Of a stretch of DNA of 64,000 nt, positions 1 to 15,000 are shown one piece after another. The DNA comes from Algoriphagus vanfongensis DSM 17529 (GTDB lineage Bacteria > Bacteroidota > Bacteroidia > Cytophagales > Cyclobacteriaceae). The notes below the pieces were generated by a model. It ran no database searches. It had not been told where the DNA came from and worked only from the letters and a program-made list of their open reading frames with translations. The DNA lies in NCBI RefSeq assembly GCF_000429465.1, contig NZ_AUBX01000015.1, positions 1 through 64,000 of the forward strand, given 5' to 3'. Each line of letters opens with the position of its first letter. The first letter of the stretch is position 1. Both the position numbers and the translations under genes were made by a program.

Positions 1-3000
1 GACTTCTCCATTATCCACATCTTGTTGTGTCACGGTATAAGTCGTCGTCACTGTGGCTGTTTCATCAGGTGCCAAAGTGCCTACGTTCTCTGTCAGGCCA
101 GTAAGCGGATCTTCAACTGTAACATCGGTCAAAGTTTCGTTTCCGGTGTTCGTCACCACAATGCTGTATGGAATCACATCTCCTGCTTCGGCATACGTTG
201 CTACTTCAGCAACTTTGTCAACACTTAGGCTCGGAGCATCTATGCCCGGTACGATCACTGTATCTGTACCGCCTGTCTCGCCTCCGTCCGGATCAGTGCC
301 TGTCGCCGTCGCAATGTTGGTGACTTCTCCATTGTCCACATCTTGTTGCGTCACGGTATAAGTCGTCGTCACTGTAGCTGTTTCATCAGGTGCCAAAGTG
401 CCTACGTTCTCTGTCAGGCCAGTAAGCGGATCTTCAACTGTAACATCCGTGAGTGTTACGTTTCCGGTGTTTGTCACCACAATACTGTATGGAATCACGT
501 CTCCTGCTTCGGCATACGTTGCTACTTCAGCGACTTTGTCAACTGATAATGCAGGGCTATAAATTGCATTTACCTGAACCTCATCCTCATCATCCACAGT
601 ATTTTCTATTGGGTCTGTCCCAATAACAGTGGCACTATTTACAATATTTCCATTATCTAGGTCTGCTTGCGTTACAGTATAGCTAGTGGAGGTAGTAAGA
701 GTTTGATTTGGAGCCAGTGTACCAAAGTTTTCAGTATATCCCGTCAAAGGATCTTCCACCGTCACATCTGTGAGAGTCACATTGCCAGTATTGGTCACTA
801 CCAAGGTATATGGGATTACTTCGCCTACCTCTTCGTAAGTAGTGGCGCTAGTTGATTTTTCTATTGTGATATCAGGATTCTGAATAGCTTCTACTGTCGT
901 TCCGTCTTCGCCATCAGTCTGTCCGCCATCTGGATCCGTACCGGTAGCAGAAGCCAAATTCGTAATGCTGCCATTGTCAAGATCGGCCTGAGTGACTGTA
1001 TAATCAGTCGTCACGGTCAGACTTTCGCCCGGCTCCAGTGTTCCTTCATTGTTGGAGAAGCCGGTCAGATCATCATCCACGGTGACATTGCTGAGCGTCA
1101 CATTACCTGTGTTGGTCACTACGATGGTGTATGGAATCACTTCGCCCACTTCGACATATTCTGTAGCATCGGTCGTTTTCACAACTGCCAATCCCGGCTC
1201 CTTAGTACCCTCTACCAATGCATCGTCCATATCTGTCACGGTGCGGTTGATCGGAGTTCTTCCGGTCGCTGTCACTGTGTTCACTACCTCGCCACTATCC
1301 ACATCATCCTGAGTCACGGTGTAGTAAGTCGTATAAGTCTGAGATTCGCCCGGCGCCAAGGATGCTATGTCTTCTTCCATGTCGGTCAATGGATCTTCAA
1401 CTGTCACATCCGTCAGAGTCACGTTGCCGCTATTGGTCACCACGATGCTGTAGCTCAGCACATCGCCTTCTGTATTGAAGTCTGTATCATTAGCTGTTTT
1501 CTCCACATTGATCTCTCCGCTTCTTCTGCCAAGCACCACTGCTAGGTCATTGTCGCGCAGCGTCAATCCTGCAGGTGTCTTCCCTTCTGCTGTTGCATTG
1601 TTGAGGATTCTTCCTGAATCCATCTGCTCCTGCGTCACGGTCAGAACAGTCGTTCTGTCCAAGCTTTGGCCCGGCTCCAAGGTAGGAATCACGGCATCCA
1701 ATCCTGTCAATGGATCCACCACATGCACTTCAGTCAAAGTGACATTTCCGGTATTGGTCAAGGTTAGGGTATACGTGATCTCATCTCCTGCTTCATCATA
1801 CAGATTCGGAGACGCAGTCTTAGTGATCTCCAGTCCTGCAGACCTTCTGGCCACCACGATCGCATCATCTGTATCACTTACTTCTGCTTCGTCTATATCA
1901 TGTGCCGTGACAGAAGCAATGTTTCTGAAGAAGCCGTTGTCGACATCATCCTGGGTCACATCTCTGCTCAGAGAATAGGTAGCTGACTCACCTACCGACA
2001 GGGTGGCCAATGTGATAGGTGCATCTATCACCTGAGGATCTGTGATCTCCACATCATATAGTTCCAGATTGCCCACATTGCTCACGATGATTTCGTAAGT
2101 GATCGTCTCACCCGCCTGATCATAGGTCAGTGGTGTAGCCGTTTTCTGGATCTCAATGCCTGGTTCGCCGTCGGCAAAGACTCGTACATCGTCGTCGTCT
2201 TCCACGATGGAATTGTCCGGTGCCATACCTTCCACCATGACTGTATTCAGTACACTTCCGTTTTCCAGATCCTGCTGAACAATCTCATAAGAAGTGGTAT
2301 AGGTCAGTGATTCACCCGGTGCCATCGTGCCGATATTTTCAGAATAGCCAGTCAATGGATCTTCCAAGGCCACTCCAGTCAGCGTCACATTGCCGGTATT
2401 GGTCACGACCAAAGTAAAATCAATCAAGTCTCCAGCCTCATCGTAGATTCTTGGCGAAGCTGTTTTTCTCACTTCTATCGCTCCCGCCTGCAGTGCAAGT
2501 ACTGTCACGTCGTCTTCTGCACTGACCGTCTCTTCTTCCGGAGTAAGCCCTTCTACAGTAGCTGTGTTATCTACTTCTCCTGCATCAATATGAGTCTGAT
2601 CGATCGTAAAGCTTTCTGTCAGAGTTATTACTTCGGAAGGTGCCAGTGAACCGACATTTTCAGCCAAACCGGTCAATGGATCCTGAACGATCACCTCATC
2701 CAAAGTCACGTTGCCGGTATTGGTCACTACCAAGGTATAGGTGATGACATCTCCCGGTGTATCATAGCCTGTCACATCAGAAGACTTATCGATGTCAATC
2801 TCGCCTCTTTGATCTGCGGTAAGCATCACTTCATCCTCATCGACTACTTCATCGCTATTAGGATCAAGTCCGGTTGCCGTCGCGGTATTGCTCAGGCTAC
2901 CTGCATCCACATCAGCTTGTGTCACCGTATAGCTGGTCGTGATAGTGGCTGCTTCATTTGGTGCCAATGTGCCTGTGCCCACAGTCTCATCGAGTCCAGT

Positions 3001-6000
3001 CAATGGATCCTCAATAGTCACGTCAGTCAAAGTCACATTCCCCGTGTTGGTCACTACCAAAGTATAGTTGATCACAGCTCCCGCTTCATCATAGGTGCTT
3101 TGATCCGCAGTTTTCACCAATGCTATTGCTGGATTTTGTGTGGCAACTACATCGGTACCGTCTCCACCGTCTGTTTCTCCACCATCCGGATCCGTGCCCG
3201 TCGCTGTCGCATAGTTGCTGATCGTACCATTGTCCACATCTTCCTGGGTCACCGTATAGGTCGTGATGATCGTGGCGCTTTCACCCGGTGCCAAGGTGCC
3301 CACATCCTCCATTAGGTCTGTCAATGGATCTTCTACCGTCACATCGGTCAGGGTCACATTACCTGTGTTGGTCACCACTATTCCATACTTGATCTCTTCA
3401 CCTTCTTCCGTGTAGGTAGTCGCATTGGTAGCTTTTATCACTTCCAAAGAAGGATTTTTAATGCCATCCACTTCCGCTCCGTCTCCTCCGTCTGTAGGAT
3501 CGCCGTCAGGGTCAGTACCTGTCGCTGTCGCATAGTTGCTAATGGAGCCATTGTCAACATCAGCCTGTGTCACAGTATAATAGGTGGTCACAGTATAGGT
3601 ATCACCAGGAGCCATGATCCCAAAGTTTCTGGTCAAACCGGTCAGATCATCCATGCCGTTCAAATTGGTCAAGGTGACATTCCCTGAATTGGTCAGGATA
3701 ATGGTGTATGGAATTACGTCCCCTGCTTCATCGTACTCATCCACGTTGGCTTCCTTGGTCACTGTCAGACCTGGGGTCTGCGTACCAGGCGTAACCGTAC
3801 TGTCTGTGCCGTCGGTCTCTCCTCCGTCTGGATCAGTGCCTGTCGCTGTCGCGATGTTGGTAACTTCTCCATCATCCACATCCGCCTGAGTCACAGTATA
3901 AGTCGTCGTCACTGTGGCGGTCTCTCCCGGTGCCAAAGTGCCTACATTCTCAGTCAGACCTGTAAGCGGATCTTCAACCGTCACATCTGTGAGAGTCACA
4001 TTGCCAGTATTGGTCACTACCAAGGTGTATGCGAGTACATCTCCTGCTTCTACATAAGTTATCGAAGTCGTTGTTTTCTCAATGGTCAAAGAAGGATTTT
4101 TGATACCATCTATTATCAATTCATCGTCATCTTCTACTTCACCTCCATCAGGGGTTTGGCCGGTCACCGAAGCGACGTTTTCTAAGGAGCCCCTATCGAC
4201 ATCCGCTTGTGTCACAGTATAGCTTACTGATATAGTTGCGGTTTCAGCTGGTGCCAAGGTTCCGAAATCCCTACTTGAACCAGTTTTCGGATCGACTACG
4301 ACTACATCATCGAGCGAGACATTTCCATCGTTAGTCACTACCACCATGTACTCGATTACATCTCCTGCTTCGTCGAAGGTGTCTACATCTGCAGATTTTT
4401 CAAGTACAATGGATGGCTCTTGAATTGCTTCGATTTGTACTGTATCGATATCTACCAGATTCACATTTTGAGGAGTTGTACCTCTAGTGCCGGCTATATT
4501 TTCATAGAAACCATTATCAAGATCCTCTTGGGTTATCACATGAGAAGTGGTATAGCTTACTGTTTGAGAAGGAGCCATAGTAGGCACTACCTCATCCAAT
4601 CCGGTATATGGATCCTTCACAATTACATTGGTCAAGGTCACATTGCCAGTGTTGGTCACTGTGATGGTGTAATTGGCAGTCTGCCCCACCTCATCGTATG
4701 TGCTGATATCCGATTCTTTTTCTATGTCTATTTCACCATTCAGTATGGCGGTCACTTCCTCATCATCCATGGCCTCCACGGTTCTATCAGCTGGAGTGAT
4801 TCCTGTTACCGTGGCTATATTTTCAAAAGCCGCTGCGTCTACATCCGCTTGGGTAATGGTGTAAGTGGTGGTTAGAGTTGCGCTTTCTCCAGGTGCCAAT
4901 GCACCCACATTTTCATTGAGCGAGGTCTGAGCATCTACCACTGTCACATCCGTCAGGGTCACATTACCAGTATTGGTCACTACGAGGGTATATGGGATCA
5001 CATCGTCAGCTGCATCGTAGGTGGAGACATCCGCAGTTTTTTGGATATCTATCGAACCATTTCTCAAGGCTACGACAATTGCACCATCGGTGACATTCAA
5101 GTCTCTTCCTTTTGGAGTGATAGCTGTAGCTGTGGCGATATTTCTTACAAAACCAGCATCTACATCAGCTTGCTCGATTGCGTAGACCTCGGTGAATGTT
5201 TTGCTGGCACCCGGAGCCAAGTCACCCACGGCCACATCCATTCCAGTAAGTGGATCAGAAACCTCCACATTATTCAAGGTGACATTTCCTCTGTTGCGAA
5301 TGACAATGGTATAAGTGATCTCGTCACCTGCTTCTCTATACAATCTCGGACTTGGTGTTTTATCGATACTCAATAGTCCAGCTGTCAAAGCAGTTACTTT
5401 TTCTTCATCTTGATCAGTGACTACTTTATCATTGGATGCAGTACCTTCCACAGTCGCCACATTCGAAATACTTCCATTATCCACATCCGCCTGAGTGACA
5501 GTGTAAGTGGTATTACGGATTGCGATTCCTTCTGGAGCCAGTGTACCCACATTTTCGGAATAACCTGTAAGCTCATCAGTAATGATGACATCGTCTATAG
5601 TGAGATTACCCACATTAGTCACTGTCAAGGTATAAGTGATCACCTGTCCTGCTCGCTCGTATATTTTTGGCGAAGCTGTTTTTTGGATCTCAATGCCAGG
5701 AGTACCTCTACGGAACACGGTAACATCGTCAGTATCAGTCAATCCTTCTTCTACTGAAGTATTTGCAGTGACAGTGGCGGTGTTGATGATTCTACCTCCA
5801 TCCACATCTGCTTGAGTGGTGGTGTAGGTCGGGGTAAACGTTGCCGACTCTCCCGGAACCAAAGGACCAAAATCTTCATCCAGAGAAAGCATTTCATCCT
5901 CTAGATTCAAGTCCGTCAAAGTAAGGTTACCGGTATTGGTCACCACCAAAGTATAGGTAATCACCTCATCCGGTGCATCGAATATTCTTGGAGTTGCTGC

Positions 6001-9000
6001 TTTGGTCAGCTCAATGGAGCCACTCTGCAATGCGGTCACTTCTACAGCATCTTCATCCGTCACATCCGGACCTGTCGGCGGAGTGCCTGTGACATTTGCA
6101 TCATTTATCACAGAGCCGCTATCCACATCAGACTGAACTACGGTGTATGAGGTGGTAAAGGTCACTGCCTCTTCTGGTGCAAGAGACGGAATACTCTCAT
6201 TCATACCAGTCAATGGGTCTGTTACCAATACATCCGCCAAAGTAACATTTCCTGTGTTGGTGACCGTGAGCGTGTAGGTGATCACATCACCGGCCTCATC
6301 GTAGGTGGAAACATCTGCGACTTTTTCCAAGAGAATAGCTGGACTTTGCTCGGCTATCACCGTCACATCATCTTCATCCGAGACTGTTGCAGGATTCGGA
6401 GAATTACCAGTAACGCTCGCAGTATTGTCGATTTGTCCATTGTCCACGTCTGCCTGCGTTACAGTATAGCGACTGGTCAAGGTATAGCTCTGACCTGGTG
6501 CCATGGATGGATAGCTTTCATCCAAGCTTACCAATGGATCCGTCACATTCACATCAGTCAAGGTGACATTTCCTGTGTTGGTAATCACTACTGTATATCG
6601 GATCAAGTCTCCTGCTTCATCGTAAGTGGATACATTGGCAGTTTTAGTCAGCTCGATTTCACCCTGCTGAATAGCATCGACGGTCACATCATCACTATCT
6701 TCTACTACTTCATCCTTTGGATCCAAAGCCGTCACACTAGCGGTATTATCGATTTGTCCGTTATCCACATCTGCCTGAGTGACCGTGTACGGGAAGTCTT
6801 TAGAAAGACTTGTTCCCGGAGCCAAAGTATTAATCGGCTCATCTGCTCCAGTCAGTGGATCCGTCACTTCCAGCGTATTCAGCGTTACATTTCCGGTATT
6901 GGTGATAGTTACCGTATAGATGATTACTTCACCCGCAGTAGAATAGGTGGATTTGTCTGCCTCTTTCACCAAATCTATAGCTGGCGTTTGAGTTGCTTCT
7001 ACCACTACCGTATCATCATCCTCCACGATTTCCCCAGCAGGTGTCTCACCAGTAGTACTAGCTGTATTTTCTACCTGACCTACATCTATATCGCTTTGAT
7101 CCACAGCATACACAGCGGTGTAGGTTCTGCTTTCTCCAGGAGTCAATGTCTGAATAGTTTCCGTCAATCCTGTCAACGGATCTGAGACTTCGACATTCGT
7201 CAAGGTGACGTTTCCAGTATTTTCCACCACAATGGTATAGGTGATTTCATCATCGACAGCTGCATATGTACCCACATCAGCAGACTTGGTGAGAGTGATT
7301 TCACCATTTTGGATAGCTGTGACCAGTTCATCATCCGTATCATTCACGGTGAGATTCGCTGGGGTGGTGCCCGTCACTGAAGCAGTATTTGGTAGTTCTC
7401 CGTTGTCCAGATCTTCCTGAGTAATGGTATACACAGTAGTGAAAGTCTGAACTTCATCAGGAGTCAAAGTAGGAATAGTAGTACTATAACCTGTCAGCGG
7501 ATCCGTTACTTCCACATCTGTCAAAGTTACATTGCCAGTATTAGTCACTGTGAGTGTATAGGTGACCAGGTCATTTACCGCTTCATACGTTTCTACATCA
7601 GCCACTTTCGTCAGCTCAATATCTGCTGATCTTCTAGAGAGTACTACTGCATTATCTGTATCTGTGACAGTCCTACCTGGCGGTGTAATTCCTGTAGCGG
7701 TAGCCTGATTGACAATCAATCCAGCATCCACATTTGCTTGGGTAGCAGTATAAGAAACTGTATACGTCTCGGAAGTGCCCGGTGCCAATGTAAGCGCAGC
7801 ACCATTGTCAAATCCAGTTAATGGATCCGTCACTTCCACATCTGTCAAGGTCACATTTCCAGTGTTCGTCACAGTCAAAGTATATTCAATTACCTCGCCC
7901 GCTTCACTGAATGTCCTTTGCAGAGGAGCTTTATCGATAGAAATAGAACCTGATCTTCTGGACAATACTCTCGCATCATCAGAGTCAGTTACTGTATTTC
8001 CAGAAGGAGTTTGCCCTGTAGCAGTGGCTGTATTCAATACCAATGCGGCATCCACATCATCCTGATCCACTGTGTAGGAAGTCACTGTAGACACCTGCTC
8101 TCCAGGAGCCATCTCCCCTATATCCCAAGTCAAACCAGTCAATGGATCGGTCACTTCTACATCCGTCAAGGTCACATTCCCTTCGTTGGTCACCGTGATC
8201 GTGTAAGTAAGTTCATCTCCTGACTCATCAAAGCTCAATTGATTAGCTTTTTTATCGATTCCAATTGCGCCGGACCTTAACCCTTGCACGCGCGCATTGT
8301 CCGTATCTTCTACCAGATCGCTATCTGGATCAGCACCGACCACTGTTGCCGTATTGGCAATGAAGCCTTGATCCAAGTCATCTTGCGTTGCGGTATAAGT
8401 CACCGTGATGGAAGTACTTTCGGCTGGTGCCAAAGCGCCCACATTTTCATCGGTACCTGTAAGCGGATCTATTATAGTCACATTATTCAAAGTGACATTT
8501 CCAATATTCGTCACGCTAAGCGTATAAGTGATCACTTCTCCGGCTTCATCAAATGTCAGAGGAGAAGCAGTTTTGGTCAGCTCTATGGCCGGCTCACCAA
8601 TCACAAATATTCTTGCATTGTCAGTATCTTCTACCGTCTCATCGTTTGGAGTGACTCCCGTAGCTGTGGCTGTATTGACCAGGTTTTTATTGTCTACATC
8701 GGTTTGAGTCAAGGTGTAGGTGGTTGTGAAAGTTTCACTTTCACCCGGTGCCAAAGTCCCCACAGACTCATCGAAGGCTGTCAATGGATCAGTCACTTCT
8801 ACATCCGTCAAGGTCACATTTCCGATATTAGTCACCACAATAGTATAGGTGATCACCTCACCGGCCGCATCGTAGAACTTAGGATTAGAAGTTTTGGTCA
8901 CTTCGATTGCACCGTTTTGAACAGCTACGATTTGTTCATTATCGGTATCTTCCACCACTTCATCGTATGGAGTGGCACCTATAGCTGTAGCAATATTGGT

Positions 9001-12000
9001 CACAGATCCTGCATCCACTTCTGCCTGACTCACAGTGTAAGTAGTCTGGAATTGCTGGGTTTCATCTGGCAACAATACCGAAACGGTCTCCGTCAATCCA
9101 GTCAAAGGATCTGTTACTTCCACATCGGTCAGTGTCACATTCCCAACATTGGTTACTTCCAATGTATAAGTGATCACCTGATCAGCAGCCGTGTAGATTT
9201 TTGGAGAGGCAGATTTAGTAATTTCTATTCCACCGATCTGATTGGCTTTGGAGATGACCTCATCCTCATCGCTGACTTCTACATCATTTGGATCAACACC
9301 TACTACTGTAGCGGTATTGAGGATTTCTCCACTGTCCATATCTGCCTGAGTGACTGTGTAGGAAGTCTGTCCAGACTTGGATTCATTTGGAGCAAAAGAT
9401 CCTGCATTGTAAGTCAATCCAGTCAGAGGGTCCGTAACAGTCACATCTGTCAGCGTCACATTCCCGGTGTTCGTCACCGTAAGCGTATAGAAAATCACAT
9501 TTCCAGCCTGATCGTAGGTAGTCTGTGTGGTTTCTTTGACTAGCTCAATAGAGGACAACTGAATGGCATCTAGGGTCAAGTCATCCTGATCGGTAACCTG
9601 AGTATTTTGAGGAGTGTTACCCGTTACCGTAGCCTGATTGTAAATCGAACCATTGTTGATATCAGACTGAGTGACGGTGTAGTTTTCTCTGACATCGGTA
9701 GATTCTCCCGGAGCCAAAGTACCTACGTTGACGGCGAGCTCAGTGAGTGGATCAGTTACCGAAACATCCGTAAGCGTCACGTTTCCAGTGTTAGTCACAG
9801 TCAAGGTATATCTGATCACATCACCAGGAGCATCATAGTCAGATACATTGGCAGACTTCTCTATCGTGATTTCAGGATCAAGGATTGCTGTGATCGTTTC
9901 ATCATCCGAATCCTCTGCTCTACTGTTATCCGGAGCTACACCGGACACTTCAGCCACATTATCCACTTTACCAGCGTCTACATTTGCCTGAGTGATAGTG
10001 TAAGTAGGCGTGAGCGTGCTGGATTCACCTGGAGCAAGACTTCCAATATTTCTAGTCAAGCCAGTTTTTGGATCTTTTAGTGTCACCTCATCCAGTGTCA
10101 CATTTCCAGTATTTTCCACTACCAAGGTATACGTAATGACTTCGCCTGGAGTAGCGTAGGTTTTAGGATTGGCAGATTTGGTGATGCTAATGTCTGGATT
10201 TTGAAGCCCTAAAACAGTAACATCATCGGAGTCTGCAACCTGTCCACCATCTGGAGTATACCCATTGGCGTCTACCAGATTATAGACAAATCCATTGTCC
10301 ATATCATCTTGTGTGACTGCATAAGCTTCAGTGAAGGTTTTGGATTCACCTGGCTGTAGGGTGAGGATAAATGCACTCAAACCAGTATTGTTGTCCACAC
10401 CATATACTCTAGACAGGGTCACATTCCCTGTATTGGTCACTACGATGGTATAAGTGATGATTTCTCCTGCCTCAGAGAAGGTAGGCTTATCAGCAGATTT
10501 CACCACTTCCAATTCTCCATTTTGGATCGCCATCACGGTAGCAGAATCATCATCCTCTTCCGCTTCACCTTTAGGAGTGATCCCTGAACCTGTGGCTGTG
10601 TTTTCCACCAGACCAGCATTGAGATCAGCCTGATTGACTGTATATACTTCTGTGAATGTCACACTTTCACCTGGTGCCAATTCCTCCACATCCTCAGCCA
10701 TACCGGTCAATGGATCAAGAACTTCGACATCGGATAAGGTGACATTGCCGGTATTTTCTACAACAATCGTATAAGTGATCTGGTCACCGACTTCGTCATA
10801 AGTAGCAACATCCGAAGTCTTGGAAACTGCAATTTCTCCGTTCTGAATGGCTTTGACCAACTCATCATCAGAGTCTCGTACAGTAAGATTTGCCGGAGTA
10901 GTACCTGCTACCGAGGCTGTGTTTGGAAGCTCTCCATTATCCACATCTTCTTGTGTGATGACATAGGAGGTACTGAATTCCTCACTTTCACTAGGAGCTA
11001 GGGTTGGGATGGTAGTAGTGAATTCTGTCAGTGGGTCAGTCACCTCTACATTGGTCAAGGTGACATTTCCGATATTAGATACCACCAATGTATAAGTGAT
11101 CACATCGCCTGCTTCATTGTAAGTCTGCACATCAGCATCCTTGGTGATGGAAACAGCTGCAGATCTTCTGGATAGCACGATGGCATTATCACTGTCTGAA
11201 ACGGTGTTTTCAGCAGGCGTCAGACCAGTGGCAGTGGCCACATTGAGAATCGCTCCTCGGTCTACATCAGCTTGAGTCACGGTATAGGACACGGTGTAAG
11301 TTTCGGAAGCATCAGGATCCATGCTTTCAATAGTGGTATCAAAACCAGTCAGTGGATCACTCACTACCACATCCGTCAGGGTGACATTTCCTGTATTGGT
11401 GACTTCCAGACTATATTCAATAATTTCACCCTGCTCTGAATAGAAGCGCTGCAATGGTGATTTGTCCAAGCTGATAGCACCTGATCTTCGGGCCAACACG
11501 AATGCATTGTCACTATCTGATACTATTTTATCTGATGGAGTAGTACCCTCCACAGATGCCGTATTAGTCACTCCTCCTGCATTGAGATCATCTTGATCGG
11601 CTGTATAGCTTGTTACAGTGGAAACACTTGCGCCAGGGGCCATTTCACCGATGTCCCAAGTCAGTCCAGTCAATGGGTCAGTCACTTCCACATCGGTCAA
11701 GGTCACATTACCCTCATTGGTGACGGTAATAGTATAGGTCAATTCCTCCCCTGCTTCATCAAAGGTCTGCTGATTGGCAGTCTTGTCAATACCAATAGCA
11801 CCGGCTCTCAAACCCTGCACTTTGGCATCATCTGTATCTTCTATGATATCGTCATCAGGATCTATACCTGTAGCAGTGGCGATGTTGGTCACAAATCCTT
11901 GATCCAAATCATCTTGGGTAACGTCATAGGTGACTGTGACTGTTTTGCTTTCTTCGGGAGCTAAAGAACCTACGTTTTCATCCGTATCTGTAAGAGGATC

Positions 12001-15000
12001 GGTAATCGTAACATCCGTTAGCGTTTCATTTCCAATATTGGTCACCACCAAGGTATAGGTGATCACCTCACCTGCCGCATCGAATGTCAGCGGGGAGGCA
12101 GTTTTTTCCAACTCTATCGCTGGACTTCCGATGACATAAATTCGTGCATTGTCTGTATCAGAAACTTCATCTTCTGAAGGTGTACTTCCTGTAGACGTAG
12201 CTGTGTTTACCAAATTGGTATTATCCACATCCTGCTGCGAAAGAATATAAGTGGTCGTAAAGGTTACACTTTCACCTGGGGTCATTTCTCCGACTAGTTC
12301 ATCAAAATTGGTCAGCGGATCTTCCACTTCCACATCCGAAAGCGTCACATTTCCAGTATTGGTGACCACAAGGGTATAGGTGATTTGCTGGCCAGCGGCG
12401 TTGAAGAATTTAGGTGAAGAAGTTTTTACAATTTCGATCGATGCACTTTGCAATGCAGTCACTAATTCATCATCAGATTCGGTGACATCCACACCCTGAG
12501 TAGTCTGCCCTATCGCAGTAGCTGTATTTGGGATAGATCCGGAATCGACATCTGCCTGCGTAGTCGTGTAGGTGGTCGTATACACCTCTACATCTCCTGG
12601 GGCGAAAGTATCAATTGTCTCGTCCAGCCCAGTAAGTGGATCAGTCACATTTACATTTACCAAGGTCAGGTTGCCTGAGTTTTCTACCTCGATGGTATAG
12701 GTGATTACCGTATTTGGTGAGTCAAACTCACTTGGGTCGGCTGTTTTGGTAAGCGTAATGTCTCCATTTTGAAGCGCTTGAATCAACGCGTTATCGGTAT
12801 CATTTACCTGCTCCTCATTAGGATCCAAACCAGCAGTAATCGCGGTATTAGACACGCTACCATTGTCTAGATCATCTTGAGTAATTGTATAATTACTGGT
12901 ATAAGTCGCACTTTCATTTGGTGCCAAAGTACCCACACTCTCATCAAGACCAGTCAATGGATCTTCTACAGTGACCTCGGTCAAGGTTACATTTCCTGTA
13001 TTGGTCACTATGATCGTGTAGATGATCACCTCATCGACTGTTTCGTATGTGGAATGATCAGGAGATTTGCTCAGCTCTATGGAAGGTGTCTGAATCGCCT
13101 CAACGATTTCATCGTCACTATCATCCACAGAAGGTATTCCGCTGGAAGTCGGAGGAGTGGCTATGACAGAGGCAGTGTTGCTGACAGAACCCGCATCCAC
13201 ATCGTCCTGATTCACGGTATAGGTGGTGGTGAATACTTCAGAAGCTCCAGGAGCAAAATCTGTAAACTGCTCATTCATCCCTGTCAGCGGATCAGTCACT
13301 TCTACATCTGTCAAGGTGACGTTACCGGTATTAGTCACGGTCACCTGATAGGATATCACATCACCATTCTCAGTATAGTTTGGAGTGATCGCTGTTTTCT
13401 CTATCGTGATAGCTGGACTTTCAATTGCCGGTACGGTGACTTCATTGGTGATATTGGTGACATCTTCGCTATTGGTGTCCTGACCGGTTGCAGTTGCCTG
13501 GTTGGTGTAGCTTCCTGCATCTATATCTTCCTGCACCACTTCATGCTCCGCTGTGACTGTAGCACTTTGCTGAGGCGCCAAGGTAGCAATTGGGCTTCCG
13601 CTGGTAACTACAGCTTTTGGATCAGTTACCACAATATTGGTCAAGGTGATATTACCGGTATTTCTCACGATGATGTCATAATTGATTACATCACCTACAG
13701 ATGAATAACTGCTGGTAGTGGATCGCTTCAATGTGATCAAGGAAGGATTCTGAATGGCCGGAACTGTCACCTCATTGGTAATAGCATCCACATTGCCATT
13801 GTTGGTGTCTTTGCCTTGGGCAGAAGCCTGATTGCTATAGAATCCTGCATCCAAGTCGGCCTGAGTCACTACGTGCTCCGCAGTGATCGTAGCTGTATTG
13901 CCAGGTGCCAACGTGACAACAGGATTACCGGAAGTAATGACAGCTTTTGGCTCAGTGATAGTAATATCACTCAAGGTCACATTTCCAGTATTCTCTACTA
14001 CGATTGTGTATTCGATTACATCCCCTACTTCATCGTAATCCGCAGTAGAAGTAGCTTTGACCGCTGTCATAGATGGACTTTGAACAGCATTAAGCCTGAC
14101 TTGATTAGTAGTAGTGGAAATTGGAACTCCTGTTTTCAGAGCTCCATTTGCAGAAGCCTGGTTGGTGTAGGAGCCGGCATCTAGATCAGCTTGTGTGACT
14201 GTATGCACTGCTGTGACTGTGGCTGTGGTCCCAGCAACTATGATTGGAACTGGATTTTCGCTTGTAATTTCTGCTTTCGGGTCGTTGACCTCCATATTAT
14301 AGAAGGAGACGTTACCCGTATTATTTATCAGAATTTCATAATTGATCACTTCGCCCACAAAGGAGTAGGTAGATTGAGGGGAAGATTTGGAGGAAGAAAT
14401 AAATGGATTCTGTACACTGGTAATTCGCTCGAGATCCTCATCACTTACTGTATTCCCATTGAAATCCAGCCCTTCTGCAACGGCCGTATTATCGATTTTA
14501 GAATTGTCCACATCATCCTGAGTGACTGTGTATGTCACCTCATAGGTCACTTGATCTCCAGGTGAGAAAGTGGCTACATTTTCGGTCAACCCAGTCAAAG
14601 GGTCAGTCACCTCCATATCAAAGACGGTGATATTGCCTGTGTTTGTCACCACAATGGTATAATCCAGCACTTCCCCAGCATTGATGTAGCTATTTTGTGC
14701 TACTGATTTATCAATAGTGATTTGCGGATTTTGCGCGCCATTGAGATTTTCAGTGTCAGCATCCTGAACTGTATTTCCTAAAAGGTCCTGCCCGGTAGCA
14801 TCAGCAGTATTTTCTATCTCACCTCGGTCCACATCTTCTTGCGTGACCGTATAGCTTTCTTGGTATTCCCTACTTTCTCCCGGCGCCAACTCATCGATGG
14901 TGGTGCTTAGTAAAGTTTTAGAATCTGAAACTGTAATATCATAGACAGTGACATTTCCTATGTTTTCTACCGTAATATCATAGTGAAGAACTTCACCCAC

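Noticed and set aside
8284..9543. A 419-codon plus-strand open frame, with similar ones at 6346-7185 and 12877-13704
   Set aside because: They lie antisense and in codon register with the giant gene. Stops on this strand would need TTA, CTA or TCA codons in the gene, which are rare in the repeats, so long shadow frames arise. They repeat with the 321-nt period and have no start or family signals of their own.
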